This document shows, piece by piece, positions 10,340 to 18,307 of a DNA stretch of 64,000 nt. A program made the translations under genes and the position numbers. The stretch lies in contig NZ_JAGFOA010000001.1 of NCBI RefSeq assembly GCF_017592545.1, positions 62,001 through 126,000 of the forward strand, read 5' to 3'. Within the stretch, counting starts at the first letter, position 1. The number at the start of each line of letters is the position of its first letter. The notes beneath the pieces are model-generated. The model was not told the origin of the DNA, did no database searches, and saw only the letters and a list, made by a program, of their open reading frames with translations. The stretch is from Microbacterium stercoris. GTDB lineage: Bacteria > Actinomycetota > Actinomycetes > Actinomycetales > Microbacteriaceae.

Positions 10340-12901
10340 ATGACTGACGAGAACAACGACGAGCAGCGCCCCGACGCGAACGCGGCCCACAACCACGGCC
10401 GCATCGACCAGGTCGACCTGCAGTCGGAGATGCAGCGCAGCTACCTCGACTACGCGATGAGCGTCATCGTCGGGCGCGCGCTGCCCGACGTGCGCGACGG
10501 CCTCAAGCCCGTGCACCGCCGCGTCGTCTACGCGATGTACGACGGCGGCTACCGTCCCGACAAGAAGTTCTCGAAGTGCGCCCGCGTCGTCGGCGAGGTC
10601 ATGGGTCAGTACCACCCGCACGGCGACTCGGCGATCTACGACGCCCTCGTGCGCCTCGTGCAGCCGTGGTCGCTGCGCTACCCGCTGGCACAGGGGCAGG
10701 GAAACTTCGGCTCGCCCGGCAACCAGGGCGCGGCCGCCCCGCGTTACACCGAGACCAAGATGGCTCAGCTCGCGCTCGAGATGGTGCGCGACATCGAGCA
10801 GGACACGGTCGACTTCCACGACAACTACGACGGCGAGACGCAGGAGCCGACCGTTCTGCCGGCCCGCTTCCCGAACCTGCTGGTCAACGGATCCGTCGGC
10901 ATCGCGGTCGGCATGGCCACGAACATCCCGCCGCACAACCTGCGCGAGGTCGCCGACGGCGCGCTGTTCGCGCTGGAGAACCCCGAGCTGCCCCGCGAGG
11001 AGCTGCTCGACGGCCTGATGCAGCGCATCCCGGCCCCCGATTTCCCGACCGGCGCGCAGATCCTCGGCACCAAGGGCGTGCACGAGGCGTATCGCACCGG
11101 ACGCGGATCCATCACGATGCGCGCGGTCGTCGAGATCGAGGAGATCCAGGGCCGCACGTGCCTCGTGATCACCGAGCTGCCGTACCAGGTGAACCCCGAC
11201 AACCTCGCGGTGAAGATCGGCGAGCTCGCCCGCGAGGGCAAGGTCACCGGCATCGCCGACATCCGCGACGAGACCTCGGGTCGCACCGGTCAGCGCCTCG
11301 TCGTTGTGCTCAAGCGCGACGCGGTGGCGAAGGTCGTGCTCAACAACCTCTACAAGCACACCGAGCTGCAGACGAACTTCGGCGCGAACATGCTCGCGAT
11401 CGTCGACGGCGTGCCGCGCACGCTCTCGCTCGACGGTTTCATCGGATACTGGATCGCCCACCAGCTCGAGGTCATCGTGCGTCGCACGAAGTTCCGCCTG
11501 CGCAAGGCGGAGGAGCGGATGCACATCCTGCGTGCGCTGCTGAAGGCCCTCGACGCGCTCGACGAGGTCATCGCGCTGATCCGCCGCTCGCCGACCGTCG
11601 ACGAGGCCCGCGAGGGACTGAAGTCGCTGCTGGACATCGACGACATCCAGGCCGAGGCGATCCTGACGATGCAGCTGCGTCGTCTCGCGGCCCTCGAGCG
11701 TCAGAAGATCATCGACGAGGCCACCGACCTCGAGGCGCAGATCGCCGAGTTCAAGGCGATCATCGCCGACGAGATGCGTCAGCGCGCGATCATCCGCGAG
11801 GAGCTCACCGAGATCGTGTCGCGCTTCGGCGACGAGCGCCGCACGCACATCCTCCACGGCTTCGACGGCGACGTGTCCATGGAGGACCTCATCGCCGAGG
11901 AGGACATGGTCGTCACGGTCACGCGCGAGGGCTACGTCAAGCGCACCCGCAGCGACAACTACCGCTCGCAGCGACGCGGTGGCAAGGGCGTGAAGGGCGC
12001 GCAGCTGCGCGCCGACGACGTGGTCGAGCACTTCTTCGTCACCACCACGCATCACTGGCTGCTGTTCTTCACGACGAAGGGCCGCGTCTACCGCACCAAG
12101 ACGTATGAGCTGCCCGAGGCCGGCCGCGATGCGAAGGGCATGCACGTGGCGAACCTGCTCGCGCTGCAGCCGGATGAGCAGATCGCGCAGATCATCGAGC
12201 TCAAGAACTACGAGGCGGCCGAGAACCTCGTGCTCGTCACGAAGTCGGGTCTGGTGAAGAAGACGCGCCTCGCCGAGTACGACTCGAACCGTCAGGGCGG
12301 GATCATCGCCATCAAGCTGCGCGAGGACGACGAGCTCGTCTCGGCGCTGCTGGTGAACGCGACCGACGACATCCTGATGATCAGCCGCGGTGGCCAGTCG
12401 CTGCGCTTCTCGGCGACCGATGAGGCCCTGCGCCCGCTCGGTCGCTCGACCAGCGGCGTCAAGGGCATGTCGTTCCGTGAGGGCGATCACCTGCTGTCGG
12501 CGTCGGTCGTCACCGACGAGGGCTACGTCTTCGTCGTGACCGAGGGCGGCTTCGCCAAGCGCACCGCCGTCACCGAGTACCGCGTGCAGGGCCGAGGCGG
12601 TCTCGGCATCAAGGTGGCGAAGCTGTCGGATGAGCGCGGCGGGCTCGCGGGCGGTCTGATCGTCTCCGAGGACGACGAGGTGCTCGTGGTTCTCGCCAAG
12701 GGCAAGGTGGTACGCTCGGCCGTCGCCGAGGTCCCTGCCAAGGGCCGCGACACCATGGGCGTGCTCTTCGCGCGACCTGACAAGGACGACCGCATCCTCG
12801 CCATCGCACGCAACACCGAGCGCGCCGTGGCTGCGGACGACGAGAACGACGGCGAATCCACGGACGAGTCCGCGCCCGAGACCCCCGGAGAGAACGCATG
12901 A
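10340..12901 (+). CDS. gyrA: DNA gyrase subunit A
   Basis: 853 residues. The quinolone-determining segment reads [15 protein letters not shown] (about 92-106), with serine and aspartate at the resistance positions, that is the sensitive form. The catalytic tyrosine is Tyr136 in AAPRYTE. The C-terminal beta-pinwheel begins after about residue 510 and includes the GyrA-box QRRGGKG. The acidic tail ends PETPGENA. The stop overlaps the DUF3566 gene by four bases. Confidence 0.98.
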   Translation: MTDENNDEQRPDANAAHNHGRIDQVDLQSEMQRSYLDYAMSVIVGRALPDVRDGLKPVHRRVVYAMYDGGYRPDKKFSKCARVVGEVMGQYHPHGDSAIYDALVRLVQPWSLRYPLAQGQGNFGSPGNQGAAAPRYTETKMAQLALEMVRDIEQDTVDFHDNYDGETQEPTVLPARFPNLLVNGSVGIAVGMATNIPPHNLREVADGALFALENPELPREELLDGLMQRIPAPDFPTGAQILGTKGVHEAYRTGRGSITMRAVVEIEEIQGRTCLVITELPYQVNPDNLAVKIGELAREGKVTGIADIRDETSGRTGQRLVVVLKRDAVAKVVLNNLYKHTELQTNFGANMLAIVDGVPRTLSLDGFIGYWIAHQLEVIVRRTKFRLRKAEERMHILRALLKALDALDEVIALIRRSPTVDEAREGLKSLLDIDDIQAEAILTMQLRRLAALERQKIIDEATDLEAQIAEFKAIIADEMRQRAIIREELTEIVSRFGDERRTHILHGFDGDVSMEDLIAEEDMVVTVTREGYVKRTRSDNYRSQRRGGKGVKGAQLRADDVVEHFFVTTTHHWLLFFTTKGRVYRTKTYELPEAGRDAKGMHVANLLALQPDEQIAQIIELKNYEAAENLVLVTKSGLVKKTRLAEYDSNRQGGIIAIKLREDDELVSALLVNATDDILMISRGGQSLRFSATDEALRPLGRSTSGVKGMSFREGDHLLSASVVTDEGYVFVVTEGGFAKRTAVTEYRVQGRGGLGIKVAKLSDERGGLAGGLIVSEDDEVLVVLAKGKVVRSAVAEVPAKGRDTMGVLFARPDKDDRILAIARNTERAVAADDENDGESTDESAPETPGENA

Positions 12902-13302
12902 GCACGGTAGCCGACAAGCTCGCCAAGAAGTCGACCCACAAGTCGAGCTCCAAGCAGGTGCGCCTGCGCCTCGTCTATGTGGACTTCTGGTCGTCCGTGA
13001 AGCTGTCGTTCCTCGCGGCGGTGGCGCTGGCGATCGTGACCTTCGTGTCGTTCTTCCTGATCTACATGGTCGTGCAGACGACGGGCCTCATCGCCAAGGC
13101 GGATGAGTTCTTCAAGAGCTTCACCGACGGCAGCATCGCGATCTCGCAGCTGATCGGTCTGCCGCAGGTGATGGCGTTCGCGACCGTGGTGGCGATCCTG
13201 AACCTGGTGGTCGTGACCGTGCTCGGTGCGGTCATCGCGGGCATCTACAACCTCGCGGTGAAGGTCACGGGCGGACTGCTCGTCGGCTTCACCTCGAACT
13301 GA
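12898..13302 (+). CDS. DUF3566 membrane protein
   Basis: 134 residues, ATGA overlap with gyrA. A short Lys/Ser-rich N-terminus is followed by two transmembrane helices (about 38-62 and 95-120) separated by an extracytoplasmic loop. This small protein regularly follows gyrA in actinobacteria (DUF3566). No biochemical function is known to me; the overlap means it is translated together with gyrase. Confidence 0.9.
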   Translation: MSTVADKLAKKSTHKSSSKQVRLRLVYVDFWSSVKLSFLAAVALAIVTFVSFFLIYMVVQTTGLIAKADEFFKSFTDGSIAISQLIGLPQVMAFATVVAILNLVVVTVLGAVIAGIYNLAVKVTGGLLVGFTSN

Positions 13303-13387
13303 CCCGCCCGGGACGTCGCCCCGATTCGCGAACCCCTCACGGATCGGGTAAAGTCTTTGAGGTTGAGGGCGCAAGCCCGAGGCCCAC

Positions 13388-13464
13388 GGGGGTATAGCTC
13401 AGGCGGTTAGAGCGCTTCACTGATAATGAAGAGGTCCCAAGTTCAAGTCTTGGTACCCCCACCA
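13388..13464 (+). tRNA. tRNA-Ile (GAT)
   Basis: The acceptor arm GGGGGTA pairs with TACCCCC, the anticodon loop is CTGATAA with anticodon GAT, and the T-arm is GTTCAAG. The 3' CCA is encoded (13462-13464), unlike the other two tRNA genes here. TAAAGT about 40 bases upstream is a possible -10 box. Confidence 0.97.
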
Positions 13465-13465
13465 G

Positions 13466-13495
13466 AAAAGCCCCTCGCGAAAGCGAGGGGCTTTC
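13466..13495 (+). terminator. Terminator after tRNA-Ile
   Basis: Stem AAAGCCCCTCGC paired with GCGAGGGGCTTT around a short GAAA-type loop, directly after the tRNA, followed by CTCGTT. Confidence 0.85.
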
Positions 13496-13604
13496 TCGTT
13501 GCCCGGTCGGCCCATGGCGCGGCTCGCAGGTCTCCGCACCTGAGTGCTCGGCGTGAAAGGCCACCTCGAGACGCATGTAAACTCATTCAGGTTCACCCGA
13601 ACGC

Positions 13605-13677
13605 GGGGCCTTAGCTCAGTTGGTAGAGCGCCTGCTTTGCAAGCAGGATGTCAGGAGTTCGAATCTCCTAGGCTCCA
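13605..13677 (+). tRNA. tRNA-Ala (TGC)
   Basis: Acceptor GGGGCCT pairs with AGGCTCC, D-arm GCTCAGTTGGTAGAGC, anticodon loop CTTTGCAAG with anticodon TGC, T-arm GTTCGAAT. CCA is not encoded. An extended -10 box TGTAAACT (13576-13583) precedes it. Confidence 0.97.
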
Positions 13678-13683
13678 CAGACA

Positions 13684-13714
13684 CCCCTGGTCAGTCCAGG
13701 GGTTTTGTTTTTTC
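13684..13714 (+). terminator. Terminator after tRNA-Ala
   Basis: CCCCTGG and CCAGGGG pair around TCAGT and are followed by TTTTGTTTTTT, a strong intrinsic terminator. It also faces the end of the leftward aquaporin gene. Confidence 0.88.
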
Positions 13715-13758
13715 GCAGGCTGGCGTGCGGACGGGCACGTCGTCACCGGGCGACGCGG

Positions 13759-14427
13759 TCAATCGGCGTGCTTCGGGGTGAGCCAGACGGTGATCGCCAG
13801 TCCGAGTGCGCCGCCGATGAGCTGGGCGATGACGAAGCCCGGCGCGGAGGCGGGGGCGATACCCGCGAAGGTGTCGGAGAACATCCGGCCGATCGTGATG
13901 GCGGGGTTGGCGAAGCTCGTCGACGCCGTGAAGAAGTATGCGGCGCCGATGTAGGCGCCCACCGCGACCGGAGCGAGCGCACCACGGCCGGTGCGGGCCA
14001 GCACGAAGATCACGAGCACGAGGCCGGCGGTCGCGATGATCTCCGAGAGCAGGTGGGCCGGCGTCGCGCGCTCTGTGGTGCTCCACGCGATCGGCGCCGC
14101 GAACATCGCGTTCGCCAGGATCGCGCCGGCGATGCACCCCACGATCTGCGCGGCGGCGAAGGGGGCGACCCTGCGCCACGCGCGCGTCAGGAACGCGTCG
14201 GCGAGCGTCACCACGGGGTTGAAGTGCGCCCCGGAGATCGGCTGCAGCAGCAGGATGAGCACGCCGAGGCCGAGTGCCGTCGCGAAGGCGTTCTCGAGCA
14301 GCTGCAGCCCGACGTCATCCGGCGACAGGCGCTGCGCCATGATTCCCGAACCGATCACGACGGCCGCGAGCAGGAGGCTGCCCAGGAACTCCGCGGTGAG
14401 CGGGCGCAGGGTCTCGGTGCGATCCAT
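13759..14427 (-). CDS. Aquaporin-family channel in the arsenic island
   Basis: 222 residues with six transmembrane helices and the two half-helix motifs of the MIP family: HFNPVVT near residue 69 and ANPAIT near 183. The first motif is NPV instead of the usual NPA. In some bacteria (AqpS of Sinorhizobium) an aquaglyceroporin within an ars operon lets arsenite leave the cell down its gradient after ArsC makes it; the context here suggests the same. Start ATG at 14427 lies inside an operator shared with the fusion repressor gene. Substrate is inferred from context only; glycerol or water remain possible. Confidence 0.85.
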   Translation of the reverse strand: MDRTETLRPLTAEFLGSLLLAAVVIGSGIMAQRLSPDDVGLQLLENAFATALGLGVLILLLQPISGAHFNPVVTLADAFLTRAWRRVAPFAAAQIVGCIAGAILANAMFAAPIAWSTTERATPAHLLSEIIATAGLVLVIFVLARTGRGALAPVAVGAYIGAAYFFTASTSFANPAITIGRMFSDTFAGIAPASAPGFVIAQLIGGALGLAITVWLTPKHAD

Positions 14428-14441
14428 AGATCGCAGTCTAT
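14426..14441. promoter_or_regulatory. Operator at the aquaporin start
   Basis: ATAGATCGCAGTCTAT, an inverted repeat of ATAGA/TCTAT arms, overlaps the start codon. The same arms occur at 16901-16918 and 17785-17802, so the ArsR-ArsC fusion is the likely repressor. Confidence 0.7.
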
Positions 14442-14496
14442 ATGTTGAGTGAGCGGAGGCCCTGCCCGAGGGTCGACCCTTGCCCGTGCGGCGGCC

Positions 14497-14838
14497 TCAG
14501 CCGCGCAGCACGTCGGCGATGCGGTCGAGTGCACCCGGAACGAGCGCGTAGTAGGCCCACGTTCCGCGCTTGCTGCGGGTGAGGAATCCGGCTTCGGTGA
14601 GCACACGCAGGTGGTGAGAGACGGTGGGCTGGGCCAGGCCCAGCGGCTCCTGCAGGTCGCAGACGCAGGCCTCCGATCCCTCGCTCGCGGCCACGAGCGA
14701 CAGCAGGCGCAGGCGTGCCGGATCGCCGAGGGCCTTCATCGTGCGCGCGAGATCTTCGGCGTCGCTCTGGCCGAGCGGCTCGCGGGTGAGCGGCGCGCAG
14801 CAGGCGGAGGGCTGGATGATCTCGAGCTGAGCGGGCAT
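14497..14838 (-). CDS. arsR: ArsR-family metalloregulator
   Basis: 113 residues from ATG 14838; an in-frame ATG at 14868 would add ten residues but would include the probable operator in the coding region. The winged helix spans about 20-100, with ALGDPARLRLLSL, the metal-binding helix motif EACVCDL (CxC) and recognition helix AQPTVSHHLRVL. A further cysteine pair SACC sits near the N-terminus and could complete an As(III) site. No ribosome site is visible, so a leaderless transcript is possible. It diverges from the arsO-like gene. Confidence 0.9.
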   Translation of the reverse strand: MPAQLEIIQPSACCAPLTREPLGQSDAEDLARTMKALGDPARLRLLSLVAASEGSEACVCDLQEPLGLAQPTVSHHLRVLTEAGFLTRSKRGTWAYYALVPGALDRIADVLRG

Positions 14839-14851
14839 ACATTGATGGTAG

Positions 14852-14886
14852 TCGATATTGACAGACATCGATAGAGGGCGCAGACT
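14852..14886 (+). promoter_or_regulatory. arsO promoter with overlapping operator
   Basis: TTGACA (14858-14863), 17-base spacer, CAGACT (14881-14886). Predicted transcription starts within a few bases of the GTG at 14895. An inverted repeat TCGAT (14852-14856) / ATCGA (14867-14871) straddles the -35 box and is a candidate site for the neighbouring ArsR. Its arms differ from the ATAGA-type operators. Confidence 0.55.
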
Positions 14887-14894
14887 TCCTGATT

Positions 14895-16340
14895 GTGACC
14901 ACGCTCACCGAACTCGCCCCGTCCCGCCCCGCCGCCGGCGACCGCCTCTCGGCGCTTCCCGTCGCCATCATCGGCGCCGGCCCCGTCGGCCTCGCCGCTG
15001 CCGCTCACCTGCACGAGCGCGGCATCCCGTTCGTGGTGTTCGAGCGCGGCGCCGTCGTCGGCGCGGCCGTGCGCCAATGGGGCCACACACGCCTCTTCTC
15101 GCCGTGGGAGCACCTGGTCGACGATGCTGCCGCGCGCCTGCTCGCCGGCACCGGCTGGGAGGCACCCGTCGCCGGTCGCGCGCCCAGCGGATCCGAGCTC
15201 ATCGACGAGTACGTGGCGCCCCTTGCCGCGCATCCGGCGATCGCCCCGGCGATCCGGTCGGGTGTCGAGGTGGTGGCCGTCACGCGCGAGGGGATGGACC
15301 GCACCCGCACGGCGGGCCGCGCAGCGGCGCCGTTCGCCCTGCGCCTGCGGTTGGCTGACGGCGCGGTCGTCGACGAGACGGCCCGCGCCGTGATCGACGC
15401 GTCGGGCACCTGGGGGCAGGCGAACCCGCTCGGATCAGGCGGTCTCGAGCCGCTCGGGTGGGAGGACGTGGCCGACCGCGTGCTGCCCGCGCTGCCGGAC
15501 GTGCTGGGCGCCGATCGCGAGCGCTTCGCAGGACGCCACACCACCGTGGTCGGGGCGGGTCATTCCGCGGCGAATACGCTGCTCGCGCTCTCGAGGCTCG
15601 CGGAGGACGAGCCGGGCACCCGCGTCTCCTGGCTCATCCGTGGCGCCGCCGCTCAGCGCATCTCGACCGACGGCGACGAGCTGCCCGACCGCGGATCGCT
15701 CGGCACGCGACTGCAGCGCCGGGTGCGCGACGGGCGGATCGCGCAGGTCGACCGCTTCGAGATCCTGCGGGCCGAGAGCACCGGCGACGGCGTGCGCCTG
15801 CAGGGCCGCCGCGGGGGAGAGGTGGCGACGCATGACACCGACCTCGTGGTGGTGGCGACCGGCTTCCGCCCCGAGCTCGGCATGCTCCGCGAGCTGCGGC
15901 TCGACCTCGACGAGGTGGTCGAGGCACCGCGCGCGCTGGCACCCCTCATCGATCCGAACGAGCACTCCTGCGGCACCGTGCGGCCGCACGGCTACCGCGA
16001 GCTCACGCATCCGGAGCAGGGCTTCTTCATCGTCGGCATGAAGAGCTACGGCCGTGCGCCGACCTTCCTGCTGAAGACGGGATACGAGCAGGTGCGCTCG
16101 GTGGTGGCCTGGCTCGCGGGCGACAGCGCCGCGGCGGAGCGCGTCGAACTTGTGCTGCCCGAGACCGGTGTGTGCTCGACGTCGTCGGGCGACGGCGGCG
16201 ACTGCTGCGGCCCGGTCGTGGCGAAGAGCCCGCAGCCCATCACCCTGCAGGCGCCGGCCGGCCTGACGCTCCTTCCGCTCGCCGGAGCCTCCGCGGGTGG
16301 ATCCTGCGGGGTCGACTCCGCCGACGGCTGCTGCGGATGA
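14895..16340 (+). CDS. arsO: ArsO-type FAD/NADPH monooxygenase with Cys-rich tail
   Basis: 481 residues from GTG 14895. The FAD-binding loop VAIIGAGPVGLAAA is at about 22-35, the NADPH-binding loop TTVVGAGHSAANTLL near 217-231, and VVVATGFRP near 318. This is the flavin monooxygenase arrangement typical of ArsO proteins in actinobacterial ars operons. The last 60 residues carry clustered cysteines (VCSTSSGDGGDCCG, then SCG and GCCG at the very end), which could bind trivalent arsenic. The substrate of ArsO is not firmly established. The stop overlaps the next gene by four bases. Confidence 0.82.
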   Translation: MTTLTELAPSRPAAGDRLSALPVAIIGAGPVGLAAAAHLHERGIPFVVFERGAVVGAAVRQWGHTRLFSPWEHLVDDAAARLLAGTGWEAPVAGRAPSGSELIDEYVAPLAAHPAIAPAIRSGVEVVAVTREGMDRTRTAGRAAAPFALRLRLADGAVVDETARAVIDASGTWGQANPLGSGGLEPLGWEDVADRVLPALPDVLGADRERFAGRHTTVVGAGHSAANTLLALSRLAEDEPGTRVSWLIRGAAAQRISTDGDELPDRGSLGTRLQRRVRDGRIAQVDRFEILRAESTGDGVRLQGRRGGEVATHDTDLVVVATGFRPELGMLRELRLDLDEVVEAPRALAPLIDPNEHSCGTVRPHGYRELTHPEQGFFIVGMKSYGRAPTFLLKTGYEQVRSVVAWLAGDSAAAERVELVLPETGVCSTSSGDGGDCCGPVVAKSPQPITLQAPAGLTLLPLAGASAGGSCGVDSADGCCG

Positions 16341-16837
16341 TCCGGATCCGTCCCCTCAGCCCCGGCGACTGGCCCGCTGTCGAGCGCATCTACCGCGAGG
16401 GGATCGCCACTGGCGAAGCCACCTTCGAGACCGAGCCGCCCACCTGGGAGGCCTTCGACGCGGGCAAGCTGCCGGAGCTGCGGATCGTCGCGGTCGACGG
16501 CGACGACGTGCTCGGCTGGGCGGCGGCCTCTCGCGTCTCGACGCGTGAGGCGTACCGCGGCGTGATCGAGCACTCGGTATATGTGGCCGGGGCCGCACGC
16601 GGCCGGGGTGTCGGGCGGCTGCTGCTCCACGCGCTCGTGGAGGCCGCGGACGCGCAGGGATTCTGGACCATCCAGTCGGCGATCTTCCCCGAGAACACCG
16701 CCAGCCTGCGGCTGCACGCGGCCGCCGGATTCCGGGAGGTCGGCCGGCGCGAGCGCATCGCCCGCGCGCAGCTCGGCCCGCGCGCGGGAGAGTGGCGCGA
16801 CACGATCCTGCTCGAGCGTCGCCGCGCCGACGACTGA
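16337..16837 (+). CDS. arsN: GNAT acetyltransferase, ArsN/phosphinothricin type
   Basis: 166 residues, starting in an ATGA overlap with the arsO-like gene. The acetyl-CoA loop is VYVAGAARGRGVGRLLL (motif RGxGxG), and the fold ends with PENTASLRLHAAAGF, as in phosphinothricin N-acetyltransferases. ArsN1 proteins of this family acetylate the arsenic antibiotic arsinothricin. The operon position makes that the leading hypothesis, though phosphinothricin or another amine could be the substrate. Confidence 0.8.
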   Translation: MIRIRPLSPGDWPAVERIYREGIATGEATFETEPPTWEAFDAGKLPELRIVAVDGDDVLGWAAASRVSTREAYRGVIEHSVYVAGAARGRGVGRLLLHALVEAADAQGFWTIQSAIFPENTASLRLHAAAGFREVGRRERIARAQLGPRAGEWRDTILLERRRADD

Positions 16838-16900
16838 GTCGCGCTTCCCTGAGCCGCGTGCCCTGCTTCGCGTGGAGCGAGAACCGGTCCGGCACGCGGA

Positions 16901-16918
16901 CATAGACTCGGATCTATG
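16901..16918. promoter_or_regulatory. Operator at the arsR-arsC fusion start
   Basis: CATAGACTCGGATCTATG. Fourteen of 18 bases match the site at 17785-17802; only the four central bases differ. The start ATG (16916-16918) forms the end of the right arm, so bound repressor would block both transcription and access to the start. Confidence 0.82.
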
Positions 16919-17782
16919 GGTTCCCCGGCCGCTCTCGCGACGATCGCGGATCCGACGCGCGCGCGGATCCTGAGTCTTCTGCTGGGCGCGCCGGAGGGGC
17001 GGCTGCGCGTCGGCGAGCTCGCGGAGGCGATCGGCCTGCGCCAGCCGACCGTGAGCTACCACCTGCGCCTGCTGCTCGAGGACGGCGTCGTCACGCGCAC
17101 GCAGGAAGGGCGAAACGCCTGGTTCGCCGTGGCCGCCGAGCGCGAGAACGAGCTGCGTGCCGTGCTCGGTGGCGAGGGCGACAGCGCGCCGGATCTCGAG
17201 CGCATCGTGGCGGATCTGACGACGCGTTTCCGGGGGACGTTCGGCCCCGAGACCATCGACGCGTACGTGCGCGAGAGCCTCTCGCTGCTGTCGCGCGACG
17301 CGGTTCCGAAGCAGCTCGCCAGTCGCACCGCGGCCTTCGCCGCCGAGCGACTCGAAGCGCTCGCGCGGGCGGACAGCCCGACCCGCGAGAAGCCCGAGGT
17401 GCTGTTCGTGTGCGTGCAGAACGCCGGTCGTTCGCAGATCGCCTCGGCCATCCTGCGTCACCTCGCGGGCGACCGGGTGGTTGTGCGCAGCGCCGGATCC
17501 ATGCCCGCGCTCGAGATGCGCTCGACGATCGCGACCGCGCTCGACGAGATCGGCGTGCCCCAGGGGTCCGAGTTCCCGAAGCCGCTGACCGACGAGGCCG
17601 TGCGCGCGGCGGATGTCGTGATCACCATGGGCTGCGGCGACGCGTGCCCGATCTACCCGGGTCGGCGCTATCTCGACTGGGATCTCGAGGATCCGAAGGG
17701 TCTGCCGCTTGAGCGCGTGCGCCCCATCCGTGACGAGATCGAGCGCCGGGTGCGCGGTCTGCTCGACGAGCTGCTGGATTAA
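16916..17782 (+). CDS. ArsR-ArsC fusion: repressor plus arsenate reductase
   Basis: 288 residues in three parts. Residues 1-80 form an ArsR winged helix (ALATIADPTRARILSLLL, recognition helix LRQPTVSYHLRLLL). Residues 95-150 form a helical linker. Residues 160-288 are an ArsC of the low-molecular-weight phosphatase fold, with the P-loop VCVQNAGRSQ (CX5R) and VITMGCGDACP, as in thioredoxin- or mycothiol-linked arsenate reductases. The CxC metal motif of the neighbouring ArsR is absent; the fused catalytic domain could instead do the sensing. No ribosome site is visible and the start lies in its operator. Confidence 0.9.
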   Translation: MGSPAALATIADPTRARILSLLLGAPEGRLRVGELAEAIGLRQPTVSYHLRLLLEDGVVTRTQEGRNAWFAVAAERENELRAVLGGEGDSAPDLERIVADLTTRFRGTFGPETIDAYVRESLSLLSRDAVPKQLASRTAAFAAERLEALARADSPTREKPEVLFVCVQNAGRSQIASAILRHLAGDRVVVRSAGSMPALEMRSTIATALDEIGVPQGSEFPKPLTDEAVRAADVVITMGCGDACPIYPGRRYLDWDLEDPKGLPLERVRPIRDEIERRVRGLLDELLD

Positions 17783-17784
17783 TA

Positions 17785-17802
17785 CATAGATCCTGATCTA
17801 TG
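17785..17802. promoter_or_regulatory. Operator upstream of arsC
   Basis: CATAGATCCTGATCTATG, immediately after the fusion gene's stop and 29 bases before arsC. It has the same arms as 16901-16918. Confidence 0.82.
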
Positions 17803-17831
17803 CTTTTGGGTATCCGACCGAAGGAGACCCC

Positions 17832-18248
17832 ATGAGCGCCACGCCCACCGTCCTGTTCGTCTGCGTCCACAACGCCGGCCGCTCGCAGATGGCCGCCGGC
17901 TGGCTGCAGCACCTCGCGGGCGAGCGCGTCGAGGTGCTCTCGGCGGGCTCGGCGCCGAAGGACGAGATCAACCCCGTCGCCGTCGAGGCCATGGCTGAGG
18001 CCGGCATCGACATCTCCGCCAACACTCCCAAGGTGCTCACGGTGGATGCCGTGCGCGAGTCGGATGTGGTCATCACGATGGGCTGCGGCGACGCGTGCCC
18101 GATCTTCCCGGGCAAGCGCTACGAGGACTGGCAGCTCGACGACCCGGCCGGCCAGGGCATCGAGGCCGTGCGCCCGATCCGCGATGAGATCAAGGCGCGC
18201 GTGGAGGCCCTCCTGGCCGAGATCGCTCCGGCGACCCAGTCGGCCTGA
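17832..18248 (+). CDS. arsC: Arsenate reductase, mycothiol/thioredoxin type
   Basis: 138 residues. The phosphatase loop VCVHNAGRSQMAA carries the catalytic cysteine at about residue 11 and arginine five residues later; VITMGCGDACPIFPG holds the resolving cysteines. It reduces arsenate to arsenite; in actinobacteria without glutathione, mycothiol and mycoredoxin usually supply the electrons. AAGGAG lies upstream of the ATG. It duplicates the C-terminal half of the preceding fusion, with roughly half or more of the residues alike by eye. Confidence 0.95.
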   Translation: MSATPTVLFVCVHNAGRSQMAAGWLQHLAGERVEVLSAGSAPKDEINPVAVEAMAEAGIDISANTPKVLTVDAVRESDVVITMGCGDACPIFPGKRYEDWQLDDPAGQGIEAVRPIRDEIKARVEALLAEIAPATQSA

Positions 18249-18307
18249 TCCGTTCACCCCTGCGCAACCCGCGGTGCCTAGCGTGAGCGTGACGAGCGGG
18301 GGATGCC

